A program made the translations under genes and the position numbers. DNA of 23,671 bases from UBA8437 sp963578885. GTDB taxonomy: Bacteria; Planctomycetota; Planctomycetia; Planctomycetales; Planctomycetaceae. The notes beneath the pieces were generated by a model. That model was not told where the DNA came from. It searched no databases and saw nothing but the letters and a program-made list of their open reading frames with translations. Where the stretch lies: contig CAUZEQ010000041.1 in NCBI GenBank assembly GCA_963578885.1, forward strand, positions 1 to 23,671. The letters run 5' to 3'. Shown piece after piece: positions 15,583 to 23,654 of this stretch. Each line of letters opens with the position of its first letter. Position 1 is the stretch's first letter.

Positions 15583-15650
15583 CAGGCGGGGCCTGACCCC
15601 TTCTTCGAGTTGCAACGTGTGCTGGTTGAAAAGGGGTCAGGCCCCACCTG
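15583..15650. repeat. Large hairpin: 20-base inverted repeat, 19 of 20 paired
   Basis: The left arm 15583-15602 and right arm 15631-15650 are reverse complements except for one C/A mismatch at 15587/15646. They enclose a 28-base loop. The core is GGGGCCTGACCCCTT and its complement. The structure would be very stable in RNA or single-stranded DNA. It lies inside the foldback element. Confidence 0.85.
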
Positions 15651-15685
15651 CGTGCCGTTCTGGGTGGAGCGGGACTTTCTGTGGG

Positions 15686-15700
15686 TCCGCCGAAGGCGGA
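15686..15700. repeat. Small GC-rich hairpin (6-bp stem, GAA loop)
   Basis: TCCGCC (15686-15691) and GGCGGA (15695-15700) pair perfectly around GAA. It sits next to the right-hand subterminal repeat CAGACCCC of the foldback element and probably forms part of its fold. Confidence 0.6.
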
Positions 15701-15748
15701 TCAGACCCCGTCCCATCCTCATACTTGTGTTTTTCAACAGGCTGCTAG

Positions 15749-15804
15749 ACTATCCTGATCAGGCGCTATCAGGAAAACTCGCACCTCTGTGCTCGAGACC
15801 CCAG
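15749..15804 (+). promoter_or_regulatory. Leader of the DUF1501 gene with a 10-bp palindrome
   Basis: The perfect palindrome CCTGATCAGG (15754-15763) lies 41 bases before the ATG and could bind a dimeric regulator. A weak promoter match, TTGTGT (15725-15730) and GACTAT (15748-15753) with 17-base spacing, would take its -35 from inside the foldback element. No good Shine-Dalgarno precedes ATG 15805. Confidence 0.3.
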
Positions 15805-17274
15805 ATGCTCACCGTCCTCGGAAACCCACGCCCCGACTGCCGCGGTCTTGACCGCCGCGAGTGGTTGCAGATCGGAGGTGCGGGGATGTTCGGGGCCCAC
15901 GCGGCGTTGGCCCGGGCGGCCGAGTCGGCCGCTGGAAGAGGACCCCGGACCAACGGGAAAGCCAAGGCCGTACTGTTTGTCTTCCTTTATGGAGGACCCA
16001 GCCAGCTCGACACCTTCGACATGAAGCCGGAGATCCCTCGAGCCTACCGGGGTCCATTTGACGTGATCGACGCGGCGACCCCGGGGCTGAGGATCTGTGA
16101 ACACCTGCCGCGTCTGGCCGCCCGCAGTAACCGCTACGCGACCATCCGTACGGTTACGCATCCCCAGAACGACCACAACGGCACACACTTCATCCAGACC
16201 GGCCGCACCGTTCCCCCGGCCAATCGGGGAGCGGCCAACGTCGCTGCCACCAATGTCGACTGGCCCGCCTTCGGCTCGGTCGTCTCCTACCTCGATCACC
16301 AGGACTCACCCACCGGACAACTCGCATTCCCCCCCTACATCTATCTCCCCCAGCGACTGGGCCACTACGCCGGATACGACATCGTCGGACAATACGCCGG
16401 TTGGCTCGGCAAGGCCTACGACCCGATGGCCACGGCCATCCCCAAGCAGCACGCACTCGACAACCCGTTCTTCCGCGACTGCACCGACAAGGAACTCGAC
16501 TTCCGACTCACCGGACTCGACCCCCTGCCCGGCATCACGCTCGATCGACTCAATACCCGCCAGCGACTGCTGGCCCAGCTCGAGTCGCGCCGCCGGGACC
16601 TGGATTCCTCATCAACGGCCACCCGCACCTACACCGCTCAGCAACAGCAGGCACTGGGCCTGATCCATTCCAGCGACATCGCAAAAGCGTTCGACATCCG
16701 CGAGGAATCCGACCGCCTGCGAGACACCTACGGCCGCAACCTCTTCGGACAGTCGCTCGTCATGGCCCGCCGCCTGATCGAACACGGTGCCCGTTTCGTC
16801 ACGGTCGGCTGGGACATGACCGTCCGCGGCGATGACACCACCAGCTGGGACAGCCACCGCGAACTGACGCGGATCAACCGCGACCACCTGCTGCCCGGCC
16901 TCGACGTCGGACTCTCGGCACTGCTCGACGACATGGGCCAGTCGGGGCTGCTGGACGAGGTGCTGGTGATGACCGGCGGCGAGATGGGCCGCACGCCGAA
17001 ATTCGAAAATCGCGGATCCCAGGATGGCCGCGACCACTGGTCGTACTGTTTCCCGATGCTGTTGGCCGGAGCCGGAGTGCGGGGCGGGATGATCCACGGT
17101 GTCTCCGACAAGCACTCGGCCTACCCCGCCGATTTGCCGGTCACTCCTGCCGACTTGGCCGCCACCATCTACCACTCGCTGGGCATCTCGCCACACACCC
17201 GCATCCCCGACCCCCAGGGCAAACCCACGCCCTTGGTCGAAGACGGCCGTGCGCTGACCGAACTGTTTGGATAA
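15805..17274 (+). CDS. DUF1501 family protein, Tat-exported, alkaline phosphatase/sulfatase-like fold
   Basis: This 489-residue protein is a complete member of DUF1501. A Tat-type signal is present at LDRREWLQIGGAG (residues 15-27). Family landmarks follow: LYGGPSQLDTFDMKPE (61-76), where the Asp residues lie at the position of metal ligands in related hydrolases, THPQNDHNGTHF, WDSHRE, and the C-terminal GEMGRTPKF...GRDHW block. The enzymatic activity of the family is not established. ATG at 15805 is chosen for the Tat motif; the open frame extends to 15610, but that part reads through the foldback element and is not protein-like. In Planctomycetota DUF1501 genes usually follow a DUF1549/DUF1553 gene. 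Here none precedes it, and the nearest one lies 3.4 kb downstream on the same strand beyond two minus-strand genes. It is convergent with the beta-helix gene (18-base gap). Confidence 0.93.
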   Translation: MLTVLGNPRPDCRGLDRREWLQIGGAGMFGAHAALARAAESAAGRGPRTNGKAKAVLFVFLYGGPSQLDTFDMKPEIPRAYRGPFDVIDAATPGLRICEHLPRLAARSNRYATIRTVTHPQNDHNGTHFIQTGRTVPPANRGAANVAATNVDWPAFGSVVSYLDHQDSPTGQLAFPPYIYLPQRLGHYAGYDIVGQYAGWLGKAYDPMATAIPKQHALDNPFFRDCTDKELDFRLTGLDPLPGITLDRLNTRQRLLAQLESRRRDLDSSSTATRTYTAQQQQALGLIHSSDIAKAFDIREESDRLRDTYGRNLFGQSLVMARRLIEHGARFVTVGWDMTVRGDDTTSWDSHRELTRINRDHLLPGLDVGLSALLDDMGQSGLLDEVLVMTGGEMGRTPKFENRGSQDGRDHWSYCFPMLLAGAGVRGGMIHGVSDKHSAYPADLPVTPADLAATIYHSLGISPHTRIPDPQGKPTPLVEDGRALTELFG

Positions 17275-17292
17275 CGGCCCAGCCCGCTCGCA

Positions 17293-19353
17293 TCACCGCC
17301 GGGATGTCATCTTGCCGCTGAGTGTCACGCGGCCGCCGATGCCTACCGTCCAGGGCTTGTGCCCCCGGGGGACCGCGCCGATGTCCGGTCGCCCCGCATC
17401 GGCCGCACGCAGCGGATCGTGCCACGGACCCTCCGGGCCCTCGGGCAACGCCACGCCAGCATTCACCGCAGCACTGCCCGGACCCAGGCTCACACCTGCT
17501 CCGCCCTCCCCGCCCAACGGCAGCAGCTTCGGGTCGTCAAACACGTCGTGAACCATCCACGAATCGGGATACGGCTTCTTACGGAATGCCCCTCTGCGAC
17601 CCTGCACCTTGAAGAAATCTCCCTCGAACTTCGGGCCTTGCAACAGTCCCCAGTGCAGGTTGCCGTCGACCTGGATGTCATCCGGTCCCGATGAAAACAC
17701 CAGCCCGGGCAGCCCCTGTGTCTGCAGGAAGATGTTGTTGAACACCCGGCGGCGACTGCCTCGAGTCGCCCGGCCGCCGACCCCGCAGCCGTAGTAGCCT
17801 CGCCACGACGGCTCGATCCGCAACACCGTGTTGTGATAAAAGTAGTAGTTGGGCCAGGTCGGGCTACCGTGGTCCCCGCACAGCGTGCCGGTCTTGCGAC
17901 GGTACATTCCCGCAGGATCGGGTTCGCGAGGGTATCCGCGGAATACCCCGCCCCGCAGGTCGAAGATGTTGCGGGTGATGTAGATGCCACTCGACTCGCC
18001 CGCCTTCGCCGCACTCTCACCGGTGTCCATCTGGTGCAGCGTCAGCGTCAGCAGGCAACGCGACACGAGGTTCTGGTAGACGTGGATCAGGTGGTCGTGC
18101 TTCTTGGCACCGAACTCCAGGCCGTCGTCGTTGAAGTTGTCGACCAGGTTGTGGTGGAACCCCAGGTTGTGCAGGTACCTCAACCACAGCCCGTCGTGGT
18201 CGTCGGTGAACTCGCTCCAGGCGATCTCGCAGTCATGACTCTGAGGCTTGTTCCGCTGGCTGATGATCCGGTACGACGGCGTGCCCCGGTACTTCATGCT
18301 CGATCGCGACGACCACGGAGCCGCCAGGCCGCGGAAGGCACAGTGCACGATCTTCAGATTGCTCGTCGCCTTGACCAGCAGACCCGGCGACCCTCCGAAC
18401 AACGTGACGCCATCAAGGGCCACGTCGTCGGCTCCGTAGAGATTCACCAGCGGACTGCCCGAGGCTCCGCAGAGCACCACGTCCTGGACCACCAGGTGCC
18501 TGACCCCGTTGATTCTCAGCACGTCGGCACCGTACGGCCCTGAAATCCGCAGCGGAACTTTCCGCGGATCGGTCTCGCCCCGGTAGGCCAGCTCGTCGAG
18601 ACCGGCCAGTGTGGTGTGACCCAGCCGGATGTGGATCCTCTCGGTCTCGCGATTGAACCACACGCCCGGACCGCAGTAGACCCCCTGGTCCTTGGCGAAC
18701 TTGTTGTCGACATCCCACAGCATGCTGGTATCTCGCAGGTCCGTCAGCGTGCGGTAGCCGTGCAGAGGGACCATCGAAGCGGCGAAGTGACCCAGTACCA
18801 CCGGACGCTCGTCCTCCTTGCCATGGAACGGCTCCCAGCCGGCCGCCGGAAAGGCATGCACGATCGGTCGCTTGGCGAATTGAGGATAGGTCGCCGTCGA
18901 GACATACTCACCCGCGCCACCGTCCTTCAACGGCATCCACGACTCGCCCGGTGACTCAAGAAACTCGCGGATCCCACCGTCGATCCACGCCAGCTCTCCC
19001 CGACAACTCCGCAGCGTGATCGGCCGATCCGGTTCTCCCGAACGCGGCACCACCACGTGCTCGTAGTACATGCCGCCCCGCAGGCACAGAGTCTCTCCCG
19101 GTGCCAGCCGTGACAGCCCGTGATTGATCGTCCGCCAGGGCTGATCTCGACTGCCGCTGTTGCGATCGTCTCCCTCGCGGGGATCCACGAAGAACGACCC
19201 GGCCAAGGGGGCCGGTCGCTGCGAGACGCCCGGCAATGGCCGCATGGGCTGCAACTCCCCTGCAGCGGCGGCTGCCGCATGCTGCAACGCGGTGCACCCC
19301 AGGCCCCCGCTCAAGACCAGAACGCAGGCCGCAACCCTCTGGCGACTCAACAT
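17293..19353 (-). CDS. Exported right-handed parallel beta-helix protein (DUF1565/pectate lyase-like)
   Basis: This 686-residue protein opens with a signal peptide (RVAACVLVLSGGLG) ending at Cys20; GLGC is a weak lipobox, so it may be a lipoprotein. Residues 53-130 (FFVDPREGDDRNSGSRDQPW, then INHGLSRLAPGETLCLRGGMYYE) are the DUF1565-type start of many beta-helix proteins. Residues 260-560 have coil repeats such as LVVQDVVLCGASGSPLVNLYG and IYITRNIFDLRGG. The C-terminus (LGPGSAAVNAGVALPE and GRPDIGAVPRG) is the usual end of this class. The fold is shared by polysaccharide lyases and glycosidases of the GH28, PL6 and related groups, but no catalytic set could be assigned. ATG at 19353 is preferred because AAGGG lies 8 bases upstream; ATG 19368 is possible. 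It follows the lactonase gene by 37 bases and is probably co-transcribed. Confidence 0.87.
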   Translation of the reverse strand: MLSRQRVAACVLVLSGGLGCTALQHAAAAAAGELQPMRPLPGVSQRPAPLAGSFFVDPREGDDRNSGSRDQPWRTINHGLSRLAPGETLCLRGGMYYEHVVVPRSGEPDRPITLRSCRGELAWIDGGIREFLESPGESWMPLKDGGAGEYVSTATYPQFAKRPIVHAFPAAGWEPFHGKEDERPVVLGHFAASMVPLHGYRTLTDLRDTSMLWDVDNKFAKDQGVYCGPGVWFNRETERIHIRLGHTTLAGLDELAYRGETDPRKVPLRISGPYGADVLRINGVRHLVVQDVVLCGASGSPLVNLYGADDVALDGVTLFGGSPGLLVKATSNLKIVHCAFRGLAAPWSSRSSMKYRGTPSYRIISQRNKPQSHDCEIAWSEFTDDHDGLWLRYLHNLGFHHNLVDNFNDDGLEFGAKKHDHLIHVYQNLVSRCLLTLTLHQMDTGESAAKAGESSGIYITRNIFDLRGGVFRGYPREPDPAGMYRRKTGTLCGDHGSPTWPNYYFYHNTVLRIEPSWRGYYGCGVGGRATRGSRRRVFNNIFLQTQGLPGLVFSSGPDDIQVDGNLHWGLLQGPKFEGDFFKVQGRRGAFRKKPYPDSWMVHDVFDDPKLLPLGGEGGAGVSLGPGSAAVNAGVALPEGPEGPWHDPLRAADAGRPDIGAVPRGHKPWTVGIGGRVTLSGKMTSRR

Positions 19354-19390
19354 GGTCTTTCCCTTCATTGGCGACCCGCTGACGGACGCC

Positions 19391-20509
19391 TCATTGCGGA
19401 ATCGGTGTGTCCACGGCGATTACCCACCAGGCCACCGGACCGGCCTCGTCGGTTGCGAACCGCTCGAGCATCCCGTCGTCGAGGATCCGGAACGAGGCGA
19501 TCCGACCGCTCGATTGGCCCGCGGCGTACAGAAAGCGGCCGCTGGGGTCGATCGTAAACGACCTCGGGGTCTTCTCGGTCAGCACCTGCCCCAGCGATCG
19601 CACTCGGCCGGTCTTCTGGTTGATCGCATAGCAGGCAATGCTCTCGTGACCGCGGTTGGCGACATAGACGTTCTTCCCGTTGGGAGTAATCTCGCACCGG
19701 GCCGTCGCGTTCTTCTCCTTGTCGAATCCCTCGGGCAGGCTGCTGAGCGTCTGCAGCGGCTTCAGCACTCCGCTTTGCCCATCCACGGCATAGACACCCA
19801 ACGAATCGCCCGCCTCGTTACTCGTGTACGCCCACCGGTCGCTGGGATGCATCACGATATGCCGAGGATGCTCGCCCCGCGGCCGAGCCACGAACGGCGG
19901 ATCCAGCGGCCGCAGCCGACCGCGGGTGCGATCCAGCGCAAACTGGTGAATCCGATTGCCACCTGTGTGCGACACGAATACGAAACGGTCCTTCGAATCG
20001 ATGGCCACGCCATGAGCCTTCTCGGCCGTCCTCAGCGTCTGCAACGGCTGCTCGGATATCCGCCCCATTTCATCGACGGCGTGTACGGTCACCTTGTTCG
20101 AGACGTAGTAGGCCGAAATCAGCAGCCGGCCTGTCGAATCCGGCTGCATGAAGGCCGGATCCTCGCCCCCGGCCACAACACTCACCGGTGTCAGGCTCCC
20201 GTTGGCCGGGTGGATCCGAAAACTGGCCAGCTGACCCGTCGAACGGAACGACACGAACAGCGTGCGGCGATCCGGCGACACGTTCATCTGGGCCGGCTCG
20301 GCCGCCGTCTTGATCTCGTCCAGCCGCACCAGCTTCCCCGAAACTGGCATCCTCATATACGTCAGGATCTTCTTCTCGCGCAGCAACGAGGCGAACAACC
20401 ACGACGCCGACTCGGCCCGCACCTCTGTCGGATCGATCACGCACGTCGTCGCCAGCAGCCCAAGCAGTGCCGTGGCAAGCGTCTGTCGTCGTCCGGGCAT
20501 GAGTGCCAT
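19391..20509 (-). CDS. Exported lactonase-like seven-bladed beta-propeller (6-phosphogluconolactonase/YbhE family)
   Basis: This 372-residue protein has a signal peptide with a Tat-like RRQTLATALLGLL (about 7-19). Repeated blades follow with the family pattern of a small-residue turn after 'SPDRRTLFVSF', 'DSTGRLLISAYY', 'DSKDRFVFVSHTGGNRI', 'HPSDRWAYTSNEAGDSLGVY', 'TPNGKNVYVANRGHESI' and 'DPSGRFLYAAGQSSGRI'. This is the layout of the Pgl/YbhE lactonases, which hydrolyse 6-phosphogluconolactone in the cytosol. The exported planctomycete members probably act on other sugar lactones or have no known substrate, so the activity is inferred only. Starts at 20509 and 20500 are both possible. It is the first gene of a two-gene minus-strand unit with the beta-helix protein. 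GATAAT on the minus strand (20548 down to 20543) is a candidate -10, 34 bases upstream. Confidence 0.9.
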   Translation of the reverse strand: MALMPGRRQTLATALLGLLATTCVIDPTEVRAESASWLFASLLREKKILTYMRMPVSGKLVRLDEIKTAAEPAQMNVSPDRRTLFVSFRSTGQLASFRIHPANGSLTPVSVVAGGEDPAFMQPDSTGRLLISAYYVSNKVTVHAVDEMGRISEQPLQTLRTAEKAHGVAIDSKDRFVFVSHTGGNRIHQFALDRTRGRLRPLDPPFVARPRGEHPRHIVMHPSDRWAYTSNEAGDSLGVYAVDGQSGVLKPLQTLSSLPEGFDKEKNATARCEITPNGKNVYVANRGHESIACYAINQKTGRVRSLGQVLTEKTPRSFTIDPSGRFLYAAGQSSGRIASFRILDDGMLERFATDEAGPVAWWVIAVDTPIPQ

Positions 20510-20663
20510 CTCACATCAACAGGAGCGGAGTCGTGTCGCGAGATTATCTCCTATCCGGCCAAGCCACGTCGAGTCGCCGCGACGAGCAGCAGTTGCGTCA
20601 TCCCCGGCATTGCCCGAGAATCCTATTTCCTTGTCGAGTCGATCACCGGGACACTGCCCCAAG
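20510..20663. promoter_or_regulatory. Divergent promoter region between lactonase and cytochrome/DUF1553 genes
   Basis: These 154 bases separate two divergent starts. On the minus strand GATAAT (20548-20543) is the best -10 candidate. No convincing promoter or Shine-Dalgarno was found for the plus-strand gene. No repeat or small gene is visible. Confidence 0.35.
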
Positions 20664-23642
20664 ATGCGCCTGGCCTGCACCCTGTTCACGTTGATTGCAG
20701 TCGGCGTGTATGCCCCTGGCGGCCTGCAAGCCGCGCCACCTGCGCGGGTGTCATTCCAGCGGGATGTCGCACCGATCCTGCGGACCATGTGCCTCAGCTG
20801 TCACACCGGTGCCGAGGCCAAGGGAGGATTGGACCTGACCTCGGCCAAGACCGCCTTCGCCCGTGGCGAGGACGGCGCTCGGATTGTCGCCGGCCGCTCA
20901 AGTGCCAGCCCGCTCGTCACGCGGCTCAAGAACGGTTCGATGCCGCCGAAAGGCAAGATGCCCCGCCCATCGATTCGCGACGTGGCCGTGCTCGCACGCT
21001 GGATTGACCAGGGAGCCCGCTGGCCACGATCTCTGAAGATCGACCGCTTTGATGTCACGACCGATCGCTGGGCCGGCCGCGACTGGTGGTCGCTGCAGCC
21101 GATCACGCGACCGCTCCCGCCGCCGGCGCGATCCTCGCGGGCCACCAGCCCGATTGATCGGTTCATCGAAGCGAGGCTGGCCGAACAGGGACTGGATCCC
21201 AGTCCCCCGGCCAGCCGACGCACCTTCCTGCGACGGGTCACCTTCGACCTGCTCGGACTGCCCCCCACGCCCGAGCAGGCCGACGCCTACCGGAATGACA
21301 CCGACCCGGGAGCCGAGTCTCGACTGGTCCAGCGGCTGCTCGCCTCACCCCACTACGGCCAACGCTGGGGACGGCACTGGCTCGACGTGATCGGCTACAC
21401 CGAAAGCGACGGGTTCGAGAACGACAAGTTTCGTGCCTTCTCGTGGCCCTACCGCGACTACGTCATCAACAGCTTCAACGCGGACCTGCCGTATGACCGC
21501 TTCGTCCGCCAGCAGATCGCCGGTGATGTCCTGCCCGAGGCCGATCGGCACACTATCGCCGCCACCGGGTTCCTGGTCTCGGGTGAATGGGACGAGGTGC
21601 AGCATGTGGGGTCGAGCAAGAGCGAAATGCGGCGAGCCCGTGAAGAAGAACTCGCCGAGATGATCGCCACTGTCTCGGGCACCTTCCTGGGACTGACCGT
21701 GCACTGCTGCCGATGCCACGACCACAAGTTCGACCCGCTGCCCCAGGCCGACTACTACCGAGTGCGGGCGGTCTTTGACGGAGTCGAACACAGCCAGGGA
21801 AGCACACCCGGTAATCGCTCGCTCGTCTCGCCCGCCGAGGCCCGCACTCTCGACGCCGCCAGGGCTCCGCTACTGAAACAACAGAATGCTCTCAACAGTC
21901 AACTCGAGAAGGCCCGCCAACTGCTCACCGCCGATGCCCTCCTCAAGCCCGACAGCAAGCCTCACTCGACCCTGGTCCCCGGCCGCCACGGAAGGGCACT
22001 CAATGCCGCCCACACCCACGCCTCGCTCCCCTCCCGGAACGCCTTTCATACACCGCCGCTGACCGTCGAGTGCTGGGCGCTGCTGCGATCCCAGTCGCGG
22101 TTCAATGTCTTGATCGCCAACAACCTGAAGTCCTCGGGCGAACACTGGGAGATGTACTCATTCGCCGGCAAAGGCGACTACAGCGTCTACATGCCGGGGT
22201 ATCAGCCCCAGACGATCCGCTCCGACGCCATCATCACCGACGGACAGTGGCACTACCTGGCCATGCAGTTCGACGGCAAGGAGGTGCGGATGTTCGTCGA
22301 CGGCAAGCTGGTCAGGAAACAGAACCTCACCCGCACGGCAAAACCCGGCCCGCTGGGGACGCTCGACCTGGGAGGATACACGCCCGGGTCGATCGGCTGC
22401 GACGGAGCAGTCGATGACGTGAGGATCTCCGCCGCCATCCGGCCGATCACCAGGGCGGCTCCGGGTCCGTTCAAAGCCGACAGGCAGACCATCGCACTCT
22501 GGGATTTCGACGAAGTCGTCGCCGGCCGCTTCACCACCCGCACCGCCATCGCTCGAGGCCGCCAGTCCATCGCGGCGAAGAAACGGCTGGCCGAACTGAC
22601 CGAGAGCGGCCGTCGGCTCGAAATGCGCCTGGCCACTCTCGCACCGCAACGCGGTTACATCGGGTTCCGACGCCAGCCGGACCCCACGCACATCCTGCTC
22701 CGTGGCGACACAACCAAGCTCGGAGCACGTGTCCTGCCCCGAGGACTCTCGTCACTGGCCCGACACAGCGGAGACCTGGGGCTGGGCGCTGAGGCACCCG
22801 AGGCCCTACGGAGGCGACGGTTTGCCGACTGGGTCGCCAGCCCTCGCAACCCCCTGACCGCCCGTGTGATCGCCAATCGCATCTGGCAGTTTCACTTCGG
22901 TGCCGGGTTGGTCCGCACCGCCAGTGACCTGGGCTTCAACGGCGGACGGCCCTCCCACCCCCGACTGCTCGATTGGCTCGCCTCGGAGTTGATCGACTCG
23001 GGCTGGAGTCTCAAGCACCTCCACCGCCAGATCGTGCTCTCGGCCACCTTCCGACAGGCCTCCGGTTCGCGGGCCGAGGCGTTCAGGCGGGATGCCGAGA
23101 ATCGGTGGCTATGGAGATTCCTGCCGCGTCGGCACGAGGCGGAAGTGATTCGGGATGCGATGCTGGCCGTCAGCGGCGAATTGAACACCTCGATGCACGG
23201 ACCCAGCATCCGCCCCTTCACCGTGACCGTCTTCAACACACACTTCTACCACCTCTTCGACAGTGCCGACGCGGCCTACAACCGGAGAACCGTCTATCGC
23301 GCCAACGTGATCACCGGTCGCGACCCGCTGCTGGATTGCTTCGATTGCCCATCGCCTTCGGTGGCCACACCGCGACGACAAAGCACCGTCACCCCGTTGC
23401 AGGCCCTGGCGCTGATGAACAACACGTTCGTGATCCGCCAGGGAAGACGCTTTGCAGAGCGTGTCGCCCGCGAAGTCTCCGACGATCCCCGGGCCCAGGC
23501 CGACCGGGTCTTCCGGCTGGCCATCACCCGCATTCCGACGCCCCGCGAACGCCAACAGCTCGCCACCCTGATCCGCGACCACAGCCTCGAACACGCCTGC
23601 TGGGCCTTGCTCAACAGCAGCGAGTTCCTCTACCTGCCCTAG
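20664..23642 (+). CDS. Planctomycete cytochrome c (PSCyt1) - DUF1549 - LamG - DUF1553 protein
   Basis: This 992-residue exported protein has a Sec signal (1-24). The cytochrome c-like PSCyt1 domain (about 28-118) has the heme motif CLSCH (Cys43, Cys46, His47) and a distal Met candidate in GSMPPKGKM (93 or 99). DUF1549 (about 163-375) has FLRRVTFDLLGLPPTPEQ and a second CxxCH, Cys348/Cys351/His352 in CCRCHDHKFDP. A charged helical segment (395-425) leads to a LamG/concanavalin A-like domain (about 436-615; WHYLAMQFDGKEVRMFVDG). DUF1553 (about 715-985) has NPLTARVIANRIWQFHFG and TVTPLQALALMNN. The role is not established; periplasmic redox chemistry linked to glycan binding has been suggested for the family. 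ATG at 20664 is chosen for the signal peptide; the frame is open to 20262, inside the divergent lactonase gene. A DUF1501 gene usually follows, and one may start at 23655. Confidence 0.95.
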   Translation: MRLACTLFTLIAVGVYAPGGLQAAPPARVSFQRDVAPILRTMCLSCHTGAEAKGGLDLTSAKTAFARGEDGARIVAGRSSASPLVTRLKNGSMPPKGKMPRPSIRDVAVLARWIDQGARWPRSLKIDRFDVTTDRWAGRDWWSLQPITRPLPPPARSSRATSPIDRFIEARLAEQGLDPSPPASRRTFLRRVTFDLLGLPPTPEQADAYRNDTDPGAESRLVQRLLASPHYGQRWGRHWLDVIGYTESDGFENDKFRAFSWPYRDYVINSFNADLPYDRFVRQQIAGDVLPEADRHTIAATGFLVSGEWDEVQHVGSSKSEMRRAREEELAEMIATVSGTFLGLTVHCCRCHDHKFDPLPQADYYRVRAVFDGVEHSQGSTPGNRSLVSPAEARTLDAARAPLLKQQNALNSQLEKARQLLTADALLKPDSKPHSTLVPGRHGRALNAAHTHASLPSRNAFHTPPLTVECWALLRSQSRFNVLIANNLKSSGEHWEMYSFAGKGDYSVYMPGYQPQTIRSDAIITDGQWHYLAMQFDGKEVRMFVDGKLVRKQNLTRTAKPGPLGTLDLGGYTPGSIGCDGAVDDVRISAAIRPITRAAPGPFKADRQTIALWDFDEVVAGRFTTRTAIARGRQSIAAKKRLAELTESGRRLEMRLATLAPQRGYIGFRRQPDPTHILLRGDTTKLGARVLPRGLSSLARHSGDLGLGAEAPEALRRRRFADWVASPRNPLTARVIANRIWQFHFGAGLVRTASDLGFNGGRPSHPRLLDWLASELIDSGWSLKHLHRQIVLSATFRQASGSRAEAFRRDAENRWLWRFLPRRHEAEVIRDAMLAVSGELNTSMHGPSIRPFTVTVFNTHFYHLFDSADAAYNRRTVYRANVITGRDPLLDCFDCPSPSVATPRRQSTVTPLQALALMNNTFVIRQGRRFAERVAREVSDDPRAQADRVFRLAITRIPTPRERQQLATLIRDHSLEHACWALLNSSEFLYLP

Positions 23643-23654
23643 CGCAACAACTTC

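Larger units (their letters stand above)
15505..15748. mobile_element. Non-coding foldback element with terminal inverted repeats (MITE- or REP-like)
   Basis: The ends are imperfect 20-base inverted repeats. The left arm is 15505-15524 (CTGGCAGCCCGTTGAAGAAC). The right arm, 15729-15748, reads CTAGCAGCCTGTTGAAAAAC on the minus strand, giving 17 of 20 matches. Inside are a subterminal pair (15534-15542 with 15701-15709, 8 of 9), a large central hairpin (15583-15650) and a small one (15686-15700). There is no coding frame with protein-like character and no transposase, so any movement would need enzymes supplied in trans. No clear target-site duplication was found. It fills most of the only long gene-free stretch (15388-15804), between divergent genes. 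The family is not identified; RAYT-associated REP elements or an IS-derived MITE are the likeliest classes. Confidence 0.62.

Noticed and set aside
15505..15748. CRISPR array or intrinsic terminator pair as explanation for the repeated octamers
   Set aside because: Copies alternate in orientation, spacing is uneven and terminal inverted repeats flank the block. That does not fit direct repeats with spacers, and no U-tracts follow the stems.
15610..15804. N-terminal extension of the DUF1501 protein through the foldback element
   Set aside because: The Tat signal lies just after ATG 15805, and the upstream codons are repeat-element sequence that is open by chance.
20262..20663. N-terminal extension of the cytochrome/DUF1553 protein by 134 residues
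   Set aside because: It would overlap the divergent lactonase gene and precede a perfectly placed signal peptide at 20664; its sequence is not protein-like.
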